A stretch of 64,000 nt of DNA, from assembly GCF_024701375.2 (NCBI RefSeq), contig NZ_CP113910.1, forward strand, positions 2,976,001-3,040,000, written 5' to 3'. The translations under genes and the position numbers were made by a program. Below, piece after piece: positions 1 to 7,536 of the stretch. The DNA comes from Streptomyces sp. KMM 9044. Lineage in GTDB: Bacteria; Actinomycetota; Actinomycetes; Streptomycetales; Streptomycetaceae. Within the stretch, counting starts at the first letter, position 1. Every line of letters starts with the position of its first letter. The notes below the pieces were generated by a model. That model saw only the letters and a list, made by a program, of their open reading frames with translations, searched no databases and had not been told where the DNA came from.

Positions 1-154
1 AGCGGGAGGCGAAGACATGCACTTCGGTGTGGGGCGGCTGGGTGTTCGGGACGGTCCAGGGAAGCGTGGGCATGACCGGGTCCTTCCGTGGGGTGAAGGG
101 GTTCTGTCGGATTCCGGGTCTTGGGGTTCCGCGGGTCCTGGGATTCCGGCGGGC
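1..154. other. intergenic edge without gene
   Basis: This stretch lies downstream of the MFS exporter gene at the window edge. I see no ORF with Streptomyces-like codon bias, no RNA gene and no clear hairpin in it. Long open frames on the plus strand here are antisense shadows of the exporter. Confidence 0.5.
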
Positions 155-1597
155 TCAGGAGGCCGTTTCCAGTACCGGCTCGGGCGTCGGACCGGCCGGG
201 GGCACGGTGGGGGCGGTGGGCCGCCTGCGAGCCGGTATGAACAGGGTCGCGACGCCCGCGAGGGCGACCACCGCGGCGCCGGTCACCAGTGCCGGACGCA
301 TACCGTCGACGAACGTCCGACCGGATTCGTAGCCGCCCTGGGACGCGAAGATCGACGCCATGACCGCGATGCCCAGGGCACCGCCCACCTCACGCAGGGC
401 GTTATTGGCCCCGGAGGCGATGCCCTGTTCCTTCGGACGGACGCTGGACATCACCAGGGTGGAGGCCGGGGCGAAGAACAGCGCCATGCCGATGCCGCTG
501 ATGATCAGGGCGGGCAGCTGGGCCGCGTAGGAGGCGTCGGCGGTCGCCACCAGGGCCAGGTGGCCGAGGCCGAGGGCCTGCAGGAACAGGCCGGTGGCGA
601 CGACCGGACGGCCGCCGACGCGGTCGGAGAGGATGCCGGCGATCGGGGCGACGAGCATCGGCATGCCGGTCCAGGGCAGCATCCGCAGGCCCGCCTCGGT
701 GGGCGAGTAGCCGAGCACGCCCTGCATGTACTGGCTGAGCAGGAAGATCGAGCCGAACATGCCGAGGAACATCAGCAGACTCGCCGCGTTGATACCGGCG
801 AAGGCCCGGGAGCGGAACAGCCGCATCGGCAGCATGGGGTTCTTGGCGCGGATGCTGTGGAGCACGAAGCCCACGAGCAGCGCCGTCCCGGCGGACAGGC
901 CGGCCAGGACGACGGTGGCGGTCCAGCCGTCGACGGGCCCGCGGACCAGGCCGTAGACGATGCCGAAGAGTCCGCCGCTGGCGAGCAGGGTGCCGGGCAG
1001 GTCGAGCGGGGCTCCGGTGCCGTGGGACTCGGCGAGGCGCAGGCGGGCGAGCGGAATGAGGATCAGGCCGAGCGGGACGTTCAGCCAGAAGATCCACTGC
1101 CAGGAGATGTGTTCGGTGAGGCTGCCGCCGACCAACGGCCCGGAGGCCACGGCCAGGCCGTTCACGGCGCCCCAGATGCCGTATGCCGCGCCGCGCCGCG
1201 CCTCGGGCACGGCCGCGGTGAGCAGGGTCAGGGTGAGGGGCATCATGACCGCGGCGCCGGCACCCTGCACCGCGCGGGCGGCGATCAGGGAGTCGATGTC
1301 GGAGGCCATCGCCGCGGCGGCGGAGGCCGCGGTGAAGACGGTGATGCCGACGGTGAAGAGCCGGCGGCGGCCGAAGCGGTCACCGAGGGCCGCGCCGAAC
1401 ATCAGCAGGACGGCGAAGGTGAGCGTGTAGGCGCTCACGGTCCATTCCAGATCGTGCAGGGCACCGCCCAGGTCCTCCCGGATGGAGGGGAGTGCGGTGG
1501 TGACGACGAGGTTGTCGAGGGCCGCCATGAAGCCGGCGACGCTGGTGATGACGAGTGCCCAGGCGGCCGAGCCGCCGTGTGCGGTCTGCTGTGACAT
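155..1597 (-). CDS. MFS drug exporter, DHA2 (EmrB/QacA) type
   Basis: A 480-residue polytopic membrane protein, the usual size for 14-helix DHA2 proton antiporters. The motif ALDNLVVTTALPSI (about residues 27-39) is the DHA2 motif D1. Motif A, GDRFGRRR, is at 72-79, and the antiporter motif C (ASGPLVGG) lies near 160. By family it exports hydrophobic drugs or metabolites across the plasma membrane against protons; the substrate cannot be read from sequence. A GGGGGAG ribosome site precedes the ATG. The gene lies downstream of a tetR gene in the same direction. A palindrome about 22 bp upstream of its start matches the one in the tetR promoter, so it is probably repressed by that TetR protein and induced by a ligand. 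Confidence 0.9.
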   Translation of the reverse strand: MSQQTAHGGSAAWALVITSVAGFMAALDNLVVTTALPSIREDLGGALHDLEWTVSAYTLTFAVLLMFGAALGDRFGRRRLFTVGITVFTAASAAAAMASDIDSLIAARAVQGAGAAVMMPLTLTLLTAAVPEARRGAAYGIWGAVNGLAVASGPLVGGSLTEHISWQWIFWLNVPLGLILIPLARLRLAESHGTGAPLDLPGTLLASGGLFGIVYGLVRGPVDGWTATVVLAGLSAGTALLVGFVLHSIRAKNPMLPMRLFRSRAFAGINAASLLMFLGMFGSIFLLSQYMQGVLGYSPTEAGLRMLPWTGMPMLVAPIAGILSDRVGGRPVVATGLFLQALGLGHLALVATADASYAAQLPALIISGIGMALFFAPASTLVMSSVRPKEQGIASGANNALREVGGALGIAVMASIFASQGGYESGRTFVDGMRPALVTGAAVVALAGVATLFIPARRRPTAPTVPPAGPTPEPVLETAS

Positions 1598-1619
1598 CGC
1601 TCCCCCAGGAGATGATTTT

Positions 1620-1639
1620 GTTAGTTATTGATTACTAAC
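1620..1639. promoter_or_regulatory. TetR operator upstream of the MFS gene
   Basis: The palindrome GTTAGT-N8-ACTAAC sits between the tetR stop and the exporter start. Its core reads TATTGATT. The site at 2250-2269, read on the other strand, fits the same consensus GTTAGTNATTGANNACTAAC. Two matching sites in the two promoters of one regulator/exporter pair are good evidence for an operator; binding itself is inferred. Confidence 0.75.
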
Positions 1640-1683
1640 TTTCGCGCACAGAGAAGAGGCGGGGGTCACCCCCGGCCCTTCGA

Positions 1684-2241
1684 CTAGTCGCCGAGTCGCG
1701 CCGACGGGTCCAGCCCTTCCCAGATCCGGTGGCCGGACGGGAATCCCATGGCGGACAGGCAGTTGATGAGCATGCCGTACGCCATGAAGGTCGTCGTCTC
1801 CTTGACGTCGGCACCCAGGGCGAAGTGCGCGGTGTCCCACAGCCGCAGCCAGCCCGCACGCACGGTCGCGCCGAACTCCTGATCGCCCTCCTGCTCGGCG
1901 GCCGCCACCGCGAGGTACATCTGCATCTGCATCATGAGCAGCTCGGGCCGCTCCGTGATGGCCTGCATGTAGGCGTGCGCCATGGCGTGCAGAGCCTCTT
2001 CGCCCTCCAGCCCCTCGGACGCCTCCGCGAACATGCGGATGGTGTCCTCCACGCAGCGTTCCGCCGCCGCCAGGAAGATGGCCTTCTTCCCCGGGAAGAG
2101 CCGGAAGAGATACGGCTGCGAGACGCCGACCCGCCTGGCGATCACCTCGGTCGACGTGCCGTGGTAGCCACCGCGGCCGAACTCGGCACTCGCCACGCGG
2201 ACGATACTCTCGCGCCTCTCCTCTGCGCTCATCCTGACCAT
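1684..2241 (-). CDS. TetR family transcriptional regulator
   Basis: A 185-residue repressor with an N-terminal TetR helix-turn-helix (about residues 10-57; the recognition part reads GVSQPYLFRLFPGKK) and a helical ligand-binding domain. It lies 86 bp upstream of the MFS exporter on the same strand and most likely controls it and itself. The reading frame allows ATG at 2241 or at 2232. A promoter-like pair, TTGACA (2272-2277) and TAACTT (2248-2253) with 18 bp between, places the transcript start at or next to the ATG, so the mRNA is probably leaderless or nearly so. The operator lies between the -35 and -10, which fits autorepression. The inducer is unknown. Confidence 0.88.
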   Translation of the reverse strand: MVRMSAEERRESIVRVASAEFGRGGYHGTSTEVIARRVGVSQPYLFRLFPGKKAIFLAAAERCVEDTIRMFAEASEGLEGEEALHAMAHAYMQAITERPELLMMQMQMYLAVAAAEQEGDQEFGATVRAGWLRLWDTAHFALGADVKETTTFMAYGMLINCLSAMGFPSGHRIWEGLDPSARLGD

Positions 2242-2247
2242 GCCCGT

Positions 2248-2277
2248 AAGTTAGTGCTCAATCACTAACTATGTCAA
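2248..2277 (-). promoter_or_regulatory. tetR promoter with embedded operator
   Basis: On the minus strand TTGACA and TAACTT are separated by 18 bp. Between them is a 7-8-7 palindrome (AGTTAGT-N8-ACTAACT, 2249-2270) whose right arm overlaps the -10. It matches the palindrome at 1620-1639. Occupation would block RNA polymerase directly. Confidence 0.7.
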
Positions 2278-2312
2278 GAGGTGGGCTGCGATACCGGGTC
2301 CGACATGGCGCA

Positions 2313-2340
2313 AGGGGCGCCCCTCTCGAAGAACGCCCCT
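2313..2340. terminator. weak hairpin after the dehydratase pair
   Basis: A 7-bp stem (AGGGGCG/CGCCCCT) with a 14-nt loop lies between the end of the MaoC gene and the tetR promoter. It could end transcription from the dehydratase operon. The stem is short and there is no U-run, so this is tentative. Confidence 0.3.
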
Positions 2341-2376
2341 CACGCCCTATGTCGTGCCACGCGATCCGCCCCTCGG

Positions 2377-2817
2377 TCAGGCGAGTCGTACGACCGCCCG
2401 CGACATCCCCAGCACTTTCTGCCCGGCACTGGCCGCCGTGAGGTCGACACGGACCGTGTGGTCGTCGAGCTTGGCCGCGACCTTGCCGCTGACCTCGATG
2501 GTGGCGCCCCGGTCGTCGTCGGGGACGACGACCGGCCTGGTGAAGCGGACGCCGTACTCGACGACCGCGCCCGGGTCGCCCACCCAGTCGGTGACCACGC
2601 GGATCGCCTCGGCCATGGTGAACATGCCGTGCGCGATGACGTCCGGCAGGCCGACCTCCTTGGCGAACCTCTCGTTCCAGTGGATGGGATTGAAGTCGCC
2701 TGAGGCGCCCGCGTACCGGACGAGGGTGGCCCTGGTCACGGGGAACGTCCGCGCGGGCAGTTCGGTGCCGACCTCGACGTCCGCGGAGGAGATCTTCGCC
2801 GTCATGATGCCGCTCAC
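2377..2817 (-). CDS. MaoC/HadB-like (R)-hydratase/dehydratase
   Basis: A 146-residue single hot-dog-fold protein of the MaoC family. The hydratase signature is intact: GDFNPIHWN with the catalytic pair Asp41/His46, followed by IAHGMFTMA. By family it hydrates or dehydrates (R)-3-hydroxyacyl thioesters. Its start overlaps the stop of the upstream dehydratase gene by 4 nt (ATGA), so the two are translationally coupled; an in-frame ATG at 2805 is an alternative start. In mycobacteria the same neighbourhood (rpmG, hadA, hadB) encodes the FAS-II 3-hydroxyacyl-ACP dehydratase. Here the pair is probably the Streptomyces ortholog of that heterodimer, with this subunit carrying the catalytic residues. 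Confidence 0.88.
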   Translation of the reverse strand: MSGIMTAKISSADVEVGTELPARTFPVTRATLVRYAGASGDFNPIHWNERFAKEVGLPDVIAHGMFTMAEAIRVVTDWVGDPGAVVEYGVRFTRPVVVPDDDRGATIEVSGKVAAKLDDHTVRVDLTAASAGQKVLGMSRAVVRLA

Positions 2818-3272
2818 GCCCCCTCGTTCTCGCCCGCGCGGGCCACCAGCTTGATCCAGGACGTCACGACGTGCTCGCCGGCCTCGTCGTGCACCTCGCC
2901 GCGGATGTCCAGGATGTCGTTGCCCGCCATCGACTTGATCGCCTCGATGGTCGAGGTGACCGTGAGCCGGTCACCGGCGCGCACCGGACGGCGGTAGGCG
3001 AACTTCTGGTCGCCGTGCACCACCCGGCTGTAGTCCAGGCCCAGCCGGGGGTCGGCAATGACGCTCCCGGCGGCCTTGAAGGTGACCGCGAACACAAAGG
3101 TCGGCGGGGCGATCACATCGGGGTGGCCGAGCGCCTTGGCGGCCTCCGCGTCCGTGTACGCCGGGTTGGTGTCCCCCACCGCTTCGGCAAACTCGCGGAT
3201 CTTCTCCCGGCCCACTTCATAGGGATCGGTGGGCGGGTAGCTCCGCCCCACGAAGGACTGGTCGAGCGCCAT
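2814..3272 (-). CDS. MaoC-like N-terminal (FAS1-like) dehydratase, UPF0336/HadA type
   Basis: A 152-residue hot-dog-fold protein beginning MALDQSFVGRSYPP, the standard start of the actinobacterial UPF0336/HadA group. It lacks the D-x4-H catalytic pair present in its neighbour at 2377-2817 and is best read as the substrate-binding partner of a HadA/HadB-like heterodimer. The 4-nt overlap with that gene supports equimolar expression. It follows rpmG on the same strand, but a strong hairpin (3327-3364) lies between them, so it may have its own promoter or depend on read-through. Confidence 0.87.
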   Translation of the reverse strand: MALDQSFVGRSYPPTDPYEVGREKIREFAEAVGDTNPAYTDAEAAKALGHPDVIAPPTFVFAVTFKAAGSVIADPRLGLDYSRVVHGDQKFAYRRPVRAGDRLTVTSTIEAIKSMAGNDILDIRGEVHDEAGEHVVTSWIKLVARAGENEGA

Positions 3273-3326
3273 ACGTGCGGCACCTCCTGTGTCTCGTGCG
3301 GCCGCGGTCGGCCGGCGGGAAGAACG

Positions 3327-3364
3327 ACGCGAGGCCGCCCCCGGCTACGGGGACGGCCTCGCGT
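3327..3364 (-). terminator. terminator after rpmG
   Basis: A perfect 11-bp stem, ACGCGAGGCCG paired with CGGCCTCGCGT, encloses a second CCCC/GGGG stem. It lies 12 bp past the rpmG stop and before the hadA-like gene. No U-run follows, as is common for high-GC actinobacterial terminators. Confidence 0.7.
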
Positions 3365-3375
3365 ACGAGCCTGAT

Positions 3376-3540
3376 TTATCGCGTTTCGCGGTGCGCGGTG
3401 TGCGCATTGCAACGCGGGCAGTGCTTCTTCATCTCCAGACGATCCGGGTTGTTACGCCGGTTCTTCTTGGTGATGTAGTTCCGCTCCTTGCACTCCACGC
3501 AGGCCAGCGTGATCTTCGGGCGGACGTCGGTGGCAGCCAC
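3376..3540 (-). CDS. rpmG: 50S ribosomal protein L33
   Basis: A 54-residue L33, a small component of the large ribosomal subunit near the tRNA exit site. The GTG at 3538-3540 is the start: AAGGAG lies seven bases upstream, and the longer frame to 3618 has no L33-like sequence. Both zinc-ribbon pairs are present (Cys14/Cys17 and Cys41/Cys44), so this is the zinc-binding C+ paralog. Streptomyces normally also carry a cysteine-free paralog made under zinc starvation; it is not in this window. The gene follows tRNA-Thr and tRNA-Met on the same strand and is probably cotranscribed with them. Confidence 0.95.
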   Translation of the reverse strand: MAATDVRPKITLACVECKERNYITKKNRRNNPDRLEMKKHCPRCNAHTAHRETR

Positions 3541-3634
3541 GTGAGTGCTCCTTGACGAACGGGATAGTTGAGACTGAATGAACGCAGAAAGAGTAGCCGA
3601 TCGAAGGACCGACCCCACAATCGGCTACTGTATG

Positions 3635-3707
3635 TAGCGGTGACCGGACTTGAACCGGTGACACAGCGATTATGAGCCGCTTGCTCTACCGACTGAGCTA
3701 CACCGCT
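3635..3707 (-). tRNA. tRNA-Met (CAT)
   Basis: A 73-nt cloverleaf reads on the minus strand. The acceptor AGCGGTG pairs perfectly with CACCGCT and the discriminator is A. The D stem is GCTC/GAGC, the anticodon loop CTCATAA gives CAT, and the T arm is ACCGG/CCGGT with loop TTCAAGT. The acceptor 1-72 pair is A-U. Initiator tRNAs have a 1-72 mismatch and three G-C pairs at the anticodon stem, both absent here, so this is the elongator. CCA is not encoded. Confidence 0.93.
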
Positions 3708-3753
3708 GTGATGCGATCGGATCCCGCTTCGCGACGGGAACCTCACACACCAG

Positions 3754-3826
3754 AGCCCCAAAACGGAATCGAACCGTTGACCTTCTCCTTACCATGGAGA
3801 CGCTCTGCCGACTGAGCTATTGGGGC
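3754..3826 (-). tRNA. tRNA-Thr (GGT)
   Basis: A 73-nt cloverleaf on the minus strand. The acceptor is GCCCCAA/TTGGGGC with discriminator U, the D stem GCTC/GAGC, the anticodon stem TCTCC/GGAGA with loop ATGGTAA (anticodon GGT, reading ACC/ACU), and the T arm AACGG/CCGTT. It is the first gene of the tRNA-Thr, tRNA-Met, rpmG run; 46 bp separate it from tRNA-Met. Confidence 0.94.
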
Positions 3827-4204
3827 GAGCGAGGAAGACATTACACGCTCCGCCGCCGTTCACCCAAATCCGTTTCGCGGCCCCTGCCCCACCCCGTCAG
3901 CCGCTCCCCGAAAGGGTCCCGGACGTCACACCCGACCCCCACGACGCCCCCACCGCACCGCAGCCACACCCCCCTCCGGACCACGGGAGGACCGGCGGAG
4001 GACCCCGGCCGCACCCCGCCGGCCCTCACCGGAGCGCCTTGGACCACACCGGAGCGCCTTGGAGCACACCGGTACGACTATTGCTGACTCCTGCGCTCCT
4101 CCCGGCGAGAGGTGAGCCGCCGCCCTAAGCTCGACTCACTCTGCGTAATCTTCTCTCTGCGCGATCCTGCGACAACCGTGCGCAGTCAGAGCCTCAGGAG
4201 CGCG
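3827..4204. other. intergenic region with a 21-bp direct repeat
   Basis: This gap separates the tRNA-Thr 5' end from the divergent amidohydrolase gene. It carries the tRNA promoter candidate and two adjacent copies of a 21-bp unit (CCGGAGCGCCTTGGA followed by SCACA) near 4029-4071. I see no gene. The in-frame extension of the amidohydrolase ORF back to 4112 has no conserved look and is treated as leader. Confidence 0.5.
3838..3867 (-). promoter_or_regulatory. possible promoter of tRNA-Thr/tRNA-Met/rpmG
   Basis: On the minus strand TTGGGT and TAATGT are separated by 18 bp, which would start transcription a few bases before the mature tRNA-Thr 5' end. Both hexamers are fair matches to the sigma-70-like housekeeping consensus. 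Position relative to the tRNA is the main support. Confidence 0.45.
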
Positions 4205-5482
4205 ATGCCCGACAGCCGGCCGCAGCCGCCGCCCTCGTCGCCCCCGCCCTCCCCGGGCCCGGCCGGCCCGGCGCCGCTCCTGCTGTGCGGCGCCCGGCTC
4301 ACCGACGGCCGAGCCGTGGACGTGCGGCTGGGCGGCGGACGCATCGAGGCGGTCGGCACGGCCGGCAGCCTGACCGTGGACGGCACCCCCACGGGCGGCA
4401 CCCGGGTCGACCTGACCGGCCACCTGCTCCTCCCGGCCCCCGCCGAACCGCACGCCCACGCCGACACCGCCCTCTCCGCCGAATCCGACGGCCCCGTCTC
4501 GTACGACCCCCACGACGTCCGGCGCCGGGCGACGGAGGCCGCGCTGCTCCAGCTCGCGCACGGAGCGACGGCGGTGCGGGCGCACGTGCGGGTGGACGAC
4601 ATGACCGGGCTCGGCGCGCTCACCGCCGTACTGCAGGCGAGGCGTTCGCTGCGCGGGCTGACCGAGCTGGGCACGGTGGCGATGCCGCGCGTACTGACCG
4701 GGGTGGCCGGAGCCGACGGGATCGCGATGCTGCGGGACGCGGTGAAGATGGGCGCATCGGTGGTGGGCGGCTGCCCGGACGTCGACCCCGACCCCACGGG
4801 GTACGTGGAAGCGGTCCTGGAGGTCGCCGCCGAGCACGGCTGCCCCGTCGACCTGCACACGGACACCGCCGACCCCGCCCGCGTGGCCCGGCTCGCCGCG
4901 ATGGCGGGCGGGCTGCGGCCGGGAGTGACGCTCAGCCCGTGCGGCGGCCTCGGCCGGCTGCCCGCCGAAGCGGCCTCACGGACCGCGGACCAGCTGGCGG
5001 CGGCCGGCGTGACCGTGGTGTGCCTGCCCCAGGGCGGCTGCGGGGGTGTCGACCGCCCGGGCACGGGCACGGCCCCGGTACGGCTGCTGCGCACGGCGGG
5101 CGTGCGGGTCTCGGCCGGGAGCGGCGCCCTGCGGGACGTGTCGAACCCGGTCGGCCGCGGCGACCCGCTGGAAGCGGCGTATCTGCTGGCCTCCCGCCAC
5201 GGACTGTCGCCCGAGGACGCCTACGAGGCGGTGAGCACGTCGGCCCGGGCCGTCCTCGGGCTGCCCGAGGTACGGGTGGAGGCGGGCTTCCCCGCCGAGC
5301 TGCTCGCGGTCCGCGGCGACCGGCTGCCGGCTGCACTGTCCCTGGCGTACAGCCGGATCGTGGTGCACCGGGGGCGCGTGGTCGCGCGGACGAGCGCGGT
5401 ACGGGAGTACTGCGGCGCCTCGACGACGACCACGGAGTCGGCATCGGGCCTGCCCCGACAGGGCCGGGGAGGAGCCCCGTAG
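4205..5482 (+). CDS. amidohydrolase-superfamily protein, cytosine deaminase-like, degenerate active site
   Basis: A 425-residue protein with the overall layout of cytosine deaminase (CodA)-type amidohydrolases. The N-terminal metal motif is kept as PHAHAD, and VDLHTD matches the CodA VDVHCDE strand with its histidine. Three other key CodA positions look changed: the acid/base Glu after that histidine is Thr, the later metal His is replaced in LSPCGG, and the GHDD aspartate region reads AGSGALRD. It may therefore not be a normal deaminase. ATG 4205 is preceded by AGGAG; upstream GTG 4112 gives an unlikely extension. It is a single gene, cytosolic by lack of signal sequence. The N-terminal 20 residues are proline-rich and probably disordered. 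Confidence 0.75.
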   Translation: MPDSRPQPPPSSPPPSPGPAGPAPLLLCGARLTDGRAVDVRLGGGRIEAVGTAGSLTVDGTPTGGTRVDLTGHLLLPAPAEPHAHADTALSAESDGPVSYDPHDVRRRATEAALLQLAHGATAVRAHVRVDDMTGLGALTAVLQARRSLRGLTELGTVAMPRVLTGVAGADGIAMLRDAVKMGASVVGGCPDVDPDPTGYVEAVLEVAAEHGCPVDLHTDTADPARVARLAAMAGGLRPGVTLSPCGGLGRLPAEAASRTADQLAAAGVTVVCLPQGGCGGVDRPGTGTAPVRLLRTAGVRVSAGSGALRDVSNPVGRGDPLEAAYLLASRHGLSPEDAYEAVSTSARAVLGLPEVRVEAGFPAELLAVRGDRLPAALSLAYSRIVVHRGRVVARTSAVREYCGASTTTTESASGLPRQGRGGAP

Positions 5483-5582
5483 CCCCTCTGCCGCCCCCGT
5501 TCCTCCTCCTCTCCCTCCTGCCCTTCCCCTTCCGGGCCGTGCCGGGCGGCGGATGCGATCGTCGCGGCGTACGGTCGGAGGC

Positions 5583-6239
5583 ATGCGCATTGTCATCGCT
5601 GGTGGTCATGGTCAGATCGCGCTGCGGCTGGAGCGGTTGCTCGCCGCGCGCGGGTACGAAGTGGCGGGCATCATCCGCAAACCCGAACAGGCCGATGAAC
5701 TGAGGAAATTGGGCGCCGAACCGGTCGTACTCGACCTGGAGTCCGCGTCCGTGGAGGAGGTCGCGGAGCGACTCCGGGGCGCGGACGCCGCGGTGTTCGC
5801 CGCGGGCTCCGGGCCGGGGAGCGGCGTGGCGCGCAAGGAGGCGGTGGACAAGGCCTCGGCGGTCCTCTTCGCCGACGCGGCGGTCCGCGCGGGTGTGCGG
5901 CGGTTCGTGGTCGTCTCCTCGATGGGCGCGGATCCGGCCCACGAGGGGGACGAGGTCTTCGACGTGTACCAACGTGCCAAGGGCGAGGCCGACGCCTACG
6001 TCCGCGGCTTGGACGCACTCGCCTGGACGATCCTGCGCCCCGGCTCGCTCACCGACGGGGCCGGCACCGGTCTGGTCCGCCTGGAGGCCCGCACCGGCCC
6101 CGGCCCGATTTCCCGGGACGACGTGGCCGCCGTCCTGGCCGAACTGCTGAAGGACTCCTCGACGGCCGGCCTGACCCTGGAACTGATCAGTGGCCCCTCG
6201 CCGATCCCGGCAGCGGTGAAGTCGGTGGCGGGCGAGTGA
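5583..6239 (+). CDS. NAD(P)-binding (atypical SDR/NmrA-like) protein
   Basis: A 218-residue Rossmann protein starting MRIVIAGGHGQIA, an atypical SDR dinucleotide-binding loop (GGHGQI). Further typical elements are VVVSSMGAD after the central strand and VYQRAKGEAD with the Tyr-x3-Lys pair. Proteins of this family are cytosolic NAD(P)H-dependent reductases or sensors; the substrate is unknown. ATG 5583 is chosen because the glycine motif begins there. A TACGGT hexamer ends 7 bp before it, which would make the transcript leaderless, and the nearby GGAGG is too close to act as a ribosome site. The gene is monocistronic. Confidence 0.85.
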   Translation: MRIVIAGGHGQIALRLERLLAARGYEVAGIIRKPEQADELRKLGAEPVVLDLESASVEEVAERLRGADAAVFAAGSGPGSGVARKEAVDKASAVLFADAAVRAGVRRFVVVSSMGADPAHEGDEVFDVYQRAKGEADAYVRGLDALAWTILRPGSLTDGAGTGLVRLEARTGPGPISRDDVAAVLAELLKDSSTAGLTLELISGPSPIPAAVKSVAGE

Positions 6240-6538
6240 GCCGGGGGAGGGATCCGGGAGGATCCGGAAAGCCGCGCGAGGGCGGCTAGAACAGCGGCAT
6301 CTGCCCCGGGAACCCCGGGACGACGTCCCCGTCCAGCGAAGGCTGTTCGACGCCGGCCCGGGCGTACCGGCGGGACCCCGGACGCAAGGCCAGCTCCCCG
6401 TGTTCCCGAGCGCCGGGCGGATCGTGACGCGCGTACCGCCCGGCCACGACGGCACTCGGGACAACGCCTACGACGCGACGACATCCCGCCAGTGTCTCCC
6501 GATCGGCCCGCGCCCCACGCATACCCCATCGCAAACGC
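6240..6538. other. intergenic region, possible small minus-strand coding remnant
   Basis: No recognised gene lies here. On the minus strand a frame from about 6528 to its TAG at 6286-6288 shows good third-position GC and ends LDGDVVPGFPGQMPLF. It could be a short gene or the tail of a degraded one, but I do not recognise it. It lies just downstream of the tRNA-Tyr terminator. Confidence 0.3.
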
Positions 6539-6585
6539 GGAGGGCCCCCTCCGGACCGCATCTTGCGGTCCGGAGGGGGCCCTCC
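6539..6585 (-). terminator. terminator of tRNA-Tyr
   Basis: A perfect 22-bp inverted repeat with a 3-nt loop (TCT). Each arm contains AGGGCCCCCTCCGGACCGCA or its complement. It starts 6 bp past the 3' end of tRNA-Tyr. Such a long perfect hairpin should work in both directions. Confidence 0.85.
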
Positions 6586-6590
6586 CCTTG

Positions 6591-6672
6591 TGGCGGCGCC
6601 AGGATTCGAACCTGGGAAGGCTGAGCCGGCAGATTTACAGTCTGCTCCCTTTGGCCGCTCGGGCACACCGCC
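6591..6672 (-). tRNA. tRNA-Tyr (GTA)
   Basis: An 82-nt class II tRNA on the minus strand with acceptor GGCGGTG pairing with CGCCGCC (one G-U), discriminator A, anticodon stem GCAGA/TCTGC with loop CTGTAAA (GTA), a long variable arm (CGGCTCAGCCTTC region) and T arm CCAGG/CCTGG with TTCGAAT. CCA is not encoded. A strong terminator follows. Confidence 0.94.
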
Positions 6673-6914
6673 AAGCTCGTCGCACTCGAACCGCCTTGCG
6701 GCGGCGCTCCGTGGCAACGACGTAAACGATACCTGATGGGGAGGGGTGGTCCGCCACCCGATTGATCGCCACCCGGGGACCCCGGGGTGGCTACGCTTGT
6801 GCGGATGCGGCCCGGGACCGATACAGGGCTCGACGGCCGCCCCCAGTACGCCGGTAGCCGGTACGCATCCGGCTCTCAGCCCGATACACACCCCGATACA
6901 AGGAGCCACAGGAC

Positions 6915-7403
6915 ATGGCCGACTCCAGTTTCGACATCGTCTCGAAGGTCGAGCGGCAGGAGGTCGACAACGCCCTCAACCAGACCGCCAAGGAGATCTC
7001 TCAGCGCTACGACTTCAAGGGCGTGGGTGCCTCGATCTCGTGGTCCGGGGAGAAGATCCTTCTGGAGGCGAACTCCGAGGACCGGGTGAAGGCTGTCCTC
7101 GACGTCTTCCAGTCCAAGCTGATCAAGCGGGGCATCTCCCTGAAGTCCCTGGACGCCGGTGAGCCGCAGCTCTCCGGCAAGGAGTACAAGATCTTCGCGT
7201 CGATCCAGGAGGGCATCTCCCAGGAGAACGCGAAGAAGGTGGCGAAGCTCATCCGGGACGAGGGTCCCAAGGGTGTGAAGGCCCAGGTGCAGGGCGAGGA
7301 GCTCCGGGTCTCCTCAAAGAGCCGTGACGACCTTCAGGCCGTCATCTCCCTGCTCAAGGGCCAGGACTTCGACTTCGCCCTGCAGTTCGTGAACTACCGG
7401 TAG
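6915..7403 (+). CDS. yajQ: YajQ family nucleotide-binding protein (UPF0234)
   Basis: A 162-residue YajQ protein starting [20 protein letters not shown], full length for the family. It has the two ferredoxin-like half-domains and the family landmark RYDFKG near residues 31-36. YajQ proteins bind nucleotides, and some bind cyclic-di-GMP and act as regulators; in Streptomyces its role is not established. AGGAG lies nine bases before the ATG. It is a lone gene, transcribed away from tRNA-Tyr, and cytosolic. Confidence 0.92.
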   Translation: MADSSFDIVSKVERQEVDNALNQTAKEISQRYDFKGVGASISWSGEKILLEANSEDRVKAVLDVFQSKLIKRGISLKSLDAGEPQLSGKEYKIFASIQEGISQENAKKVAKLIRDEGPKGVKAQVQGEELRVSSKSRDDLQAVISLLKGQDFDFALQFVNYR

Positions 7404-7536
7404 GCCGGGTCGGAGAACGAAGCCGCGTGCGCCTTGGGCGTCGCGTACGCATCTGTCCGCGTGCGGAGGGGTGGGTGCCGCTGGGTGCCCGCCCTTCTCG
7501 GCTGGCGACGGTGCCCGGGGCGGCCCCGGAATCGGG

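Noticed and set aside
17..1594. A 525-residue plus-strand open frame opposite the MFS exporter
   Set aside because: Its translation is low-complexity Gly/Arg/Asp-rich with no family look; it is the usual antisense shadow in very high-GC DNA, and the minus strand encodes a clear transporter.
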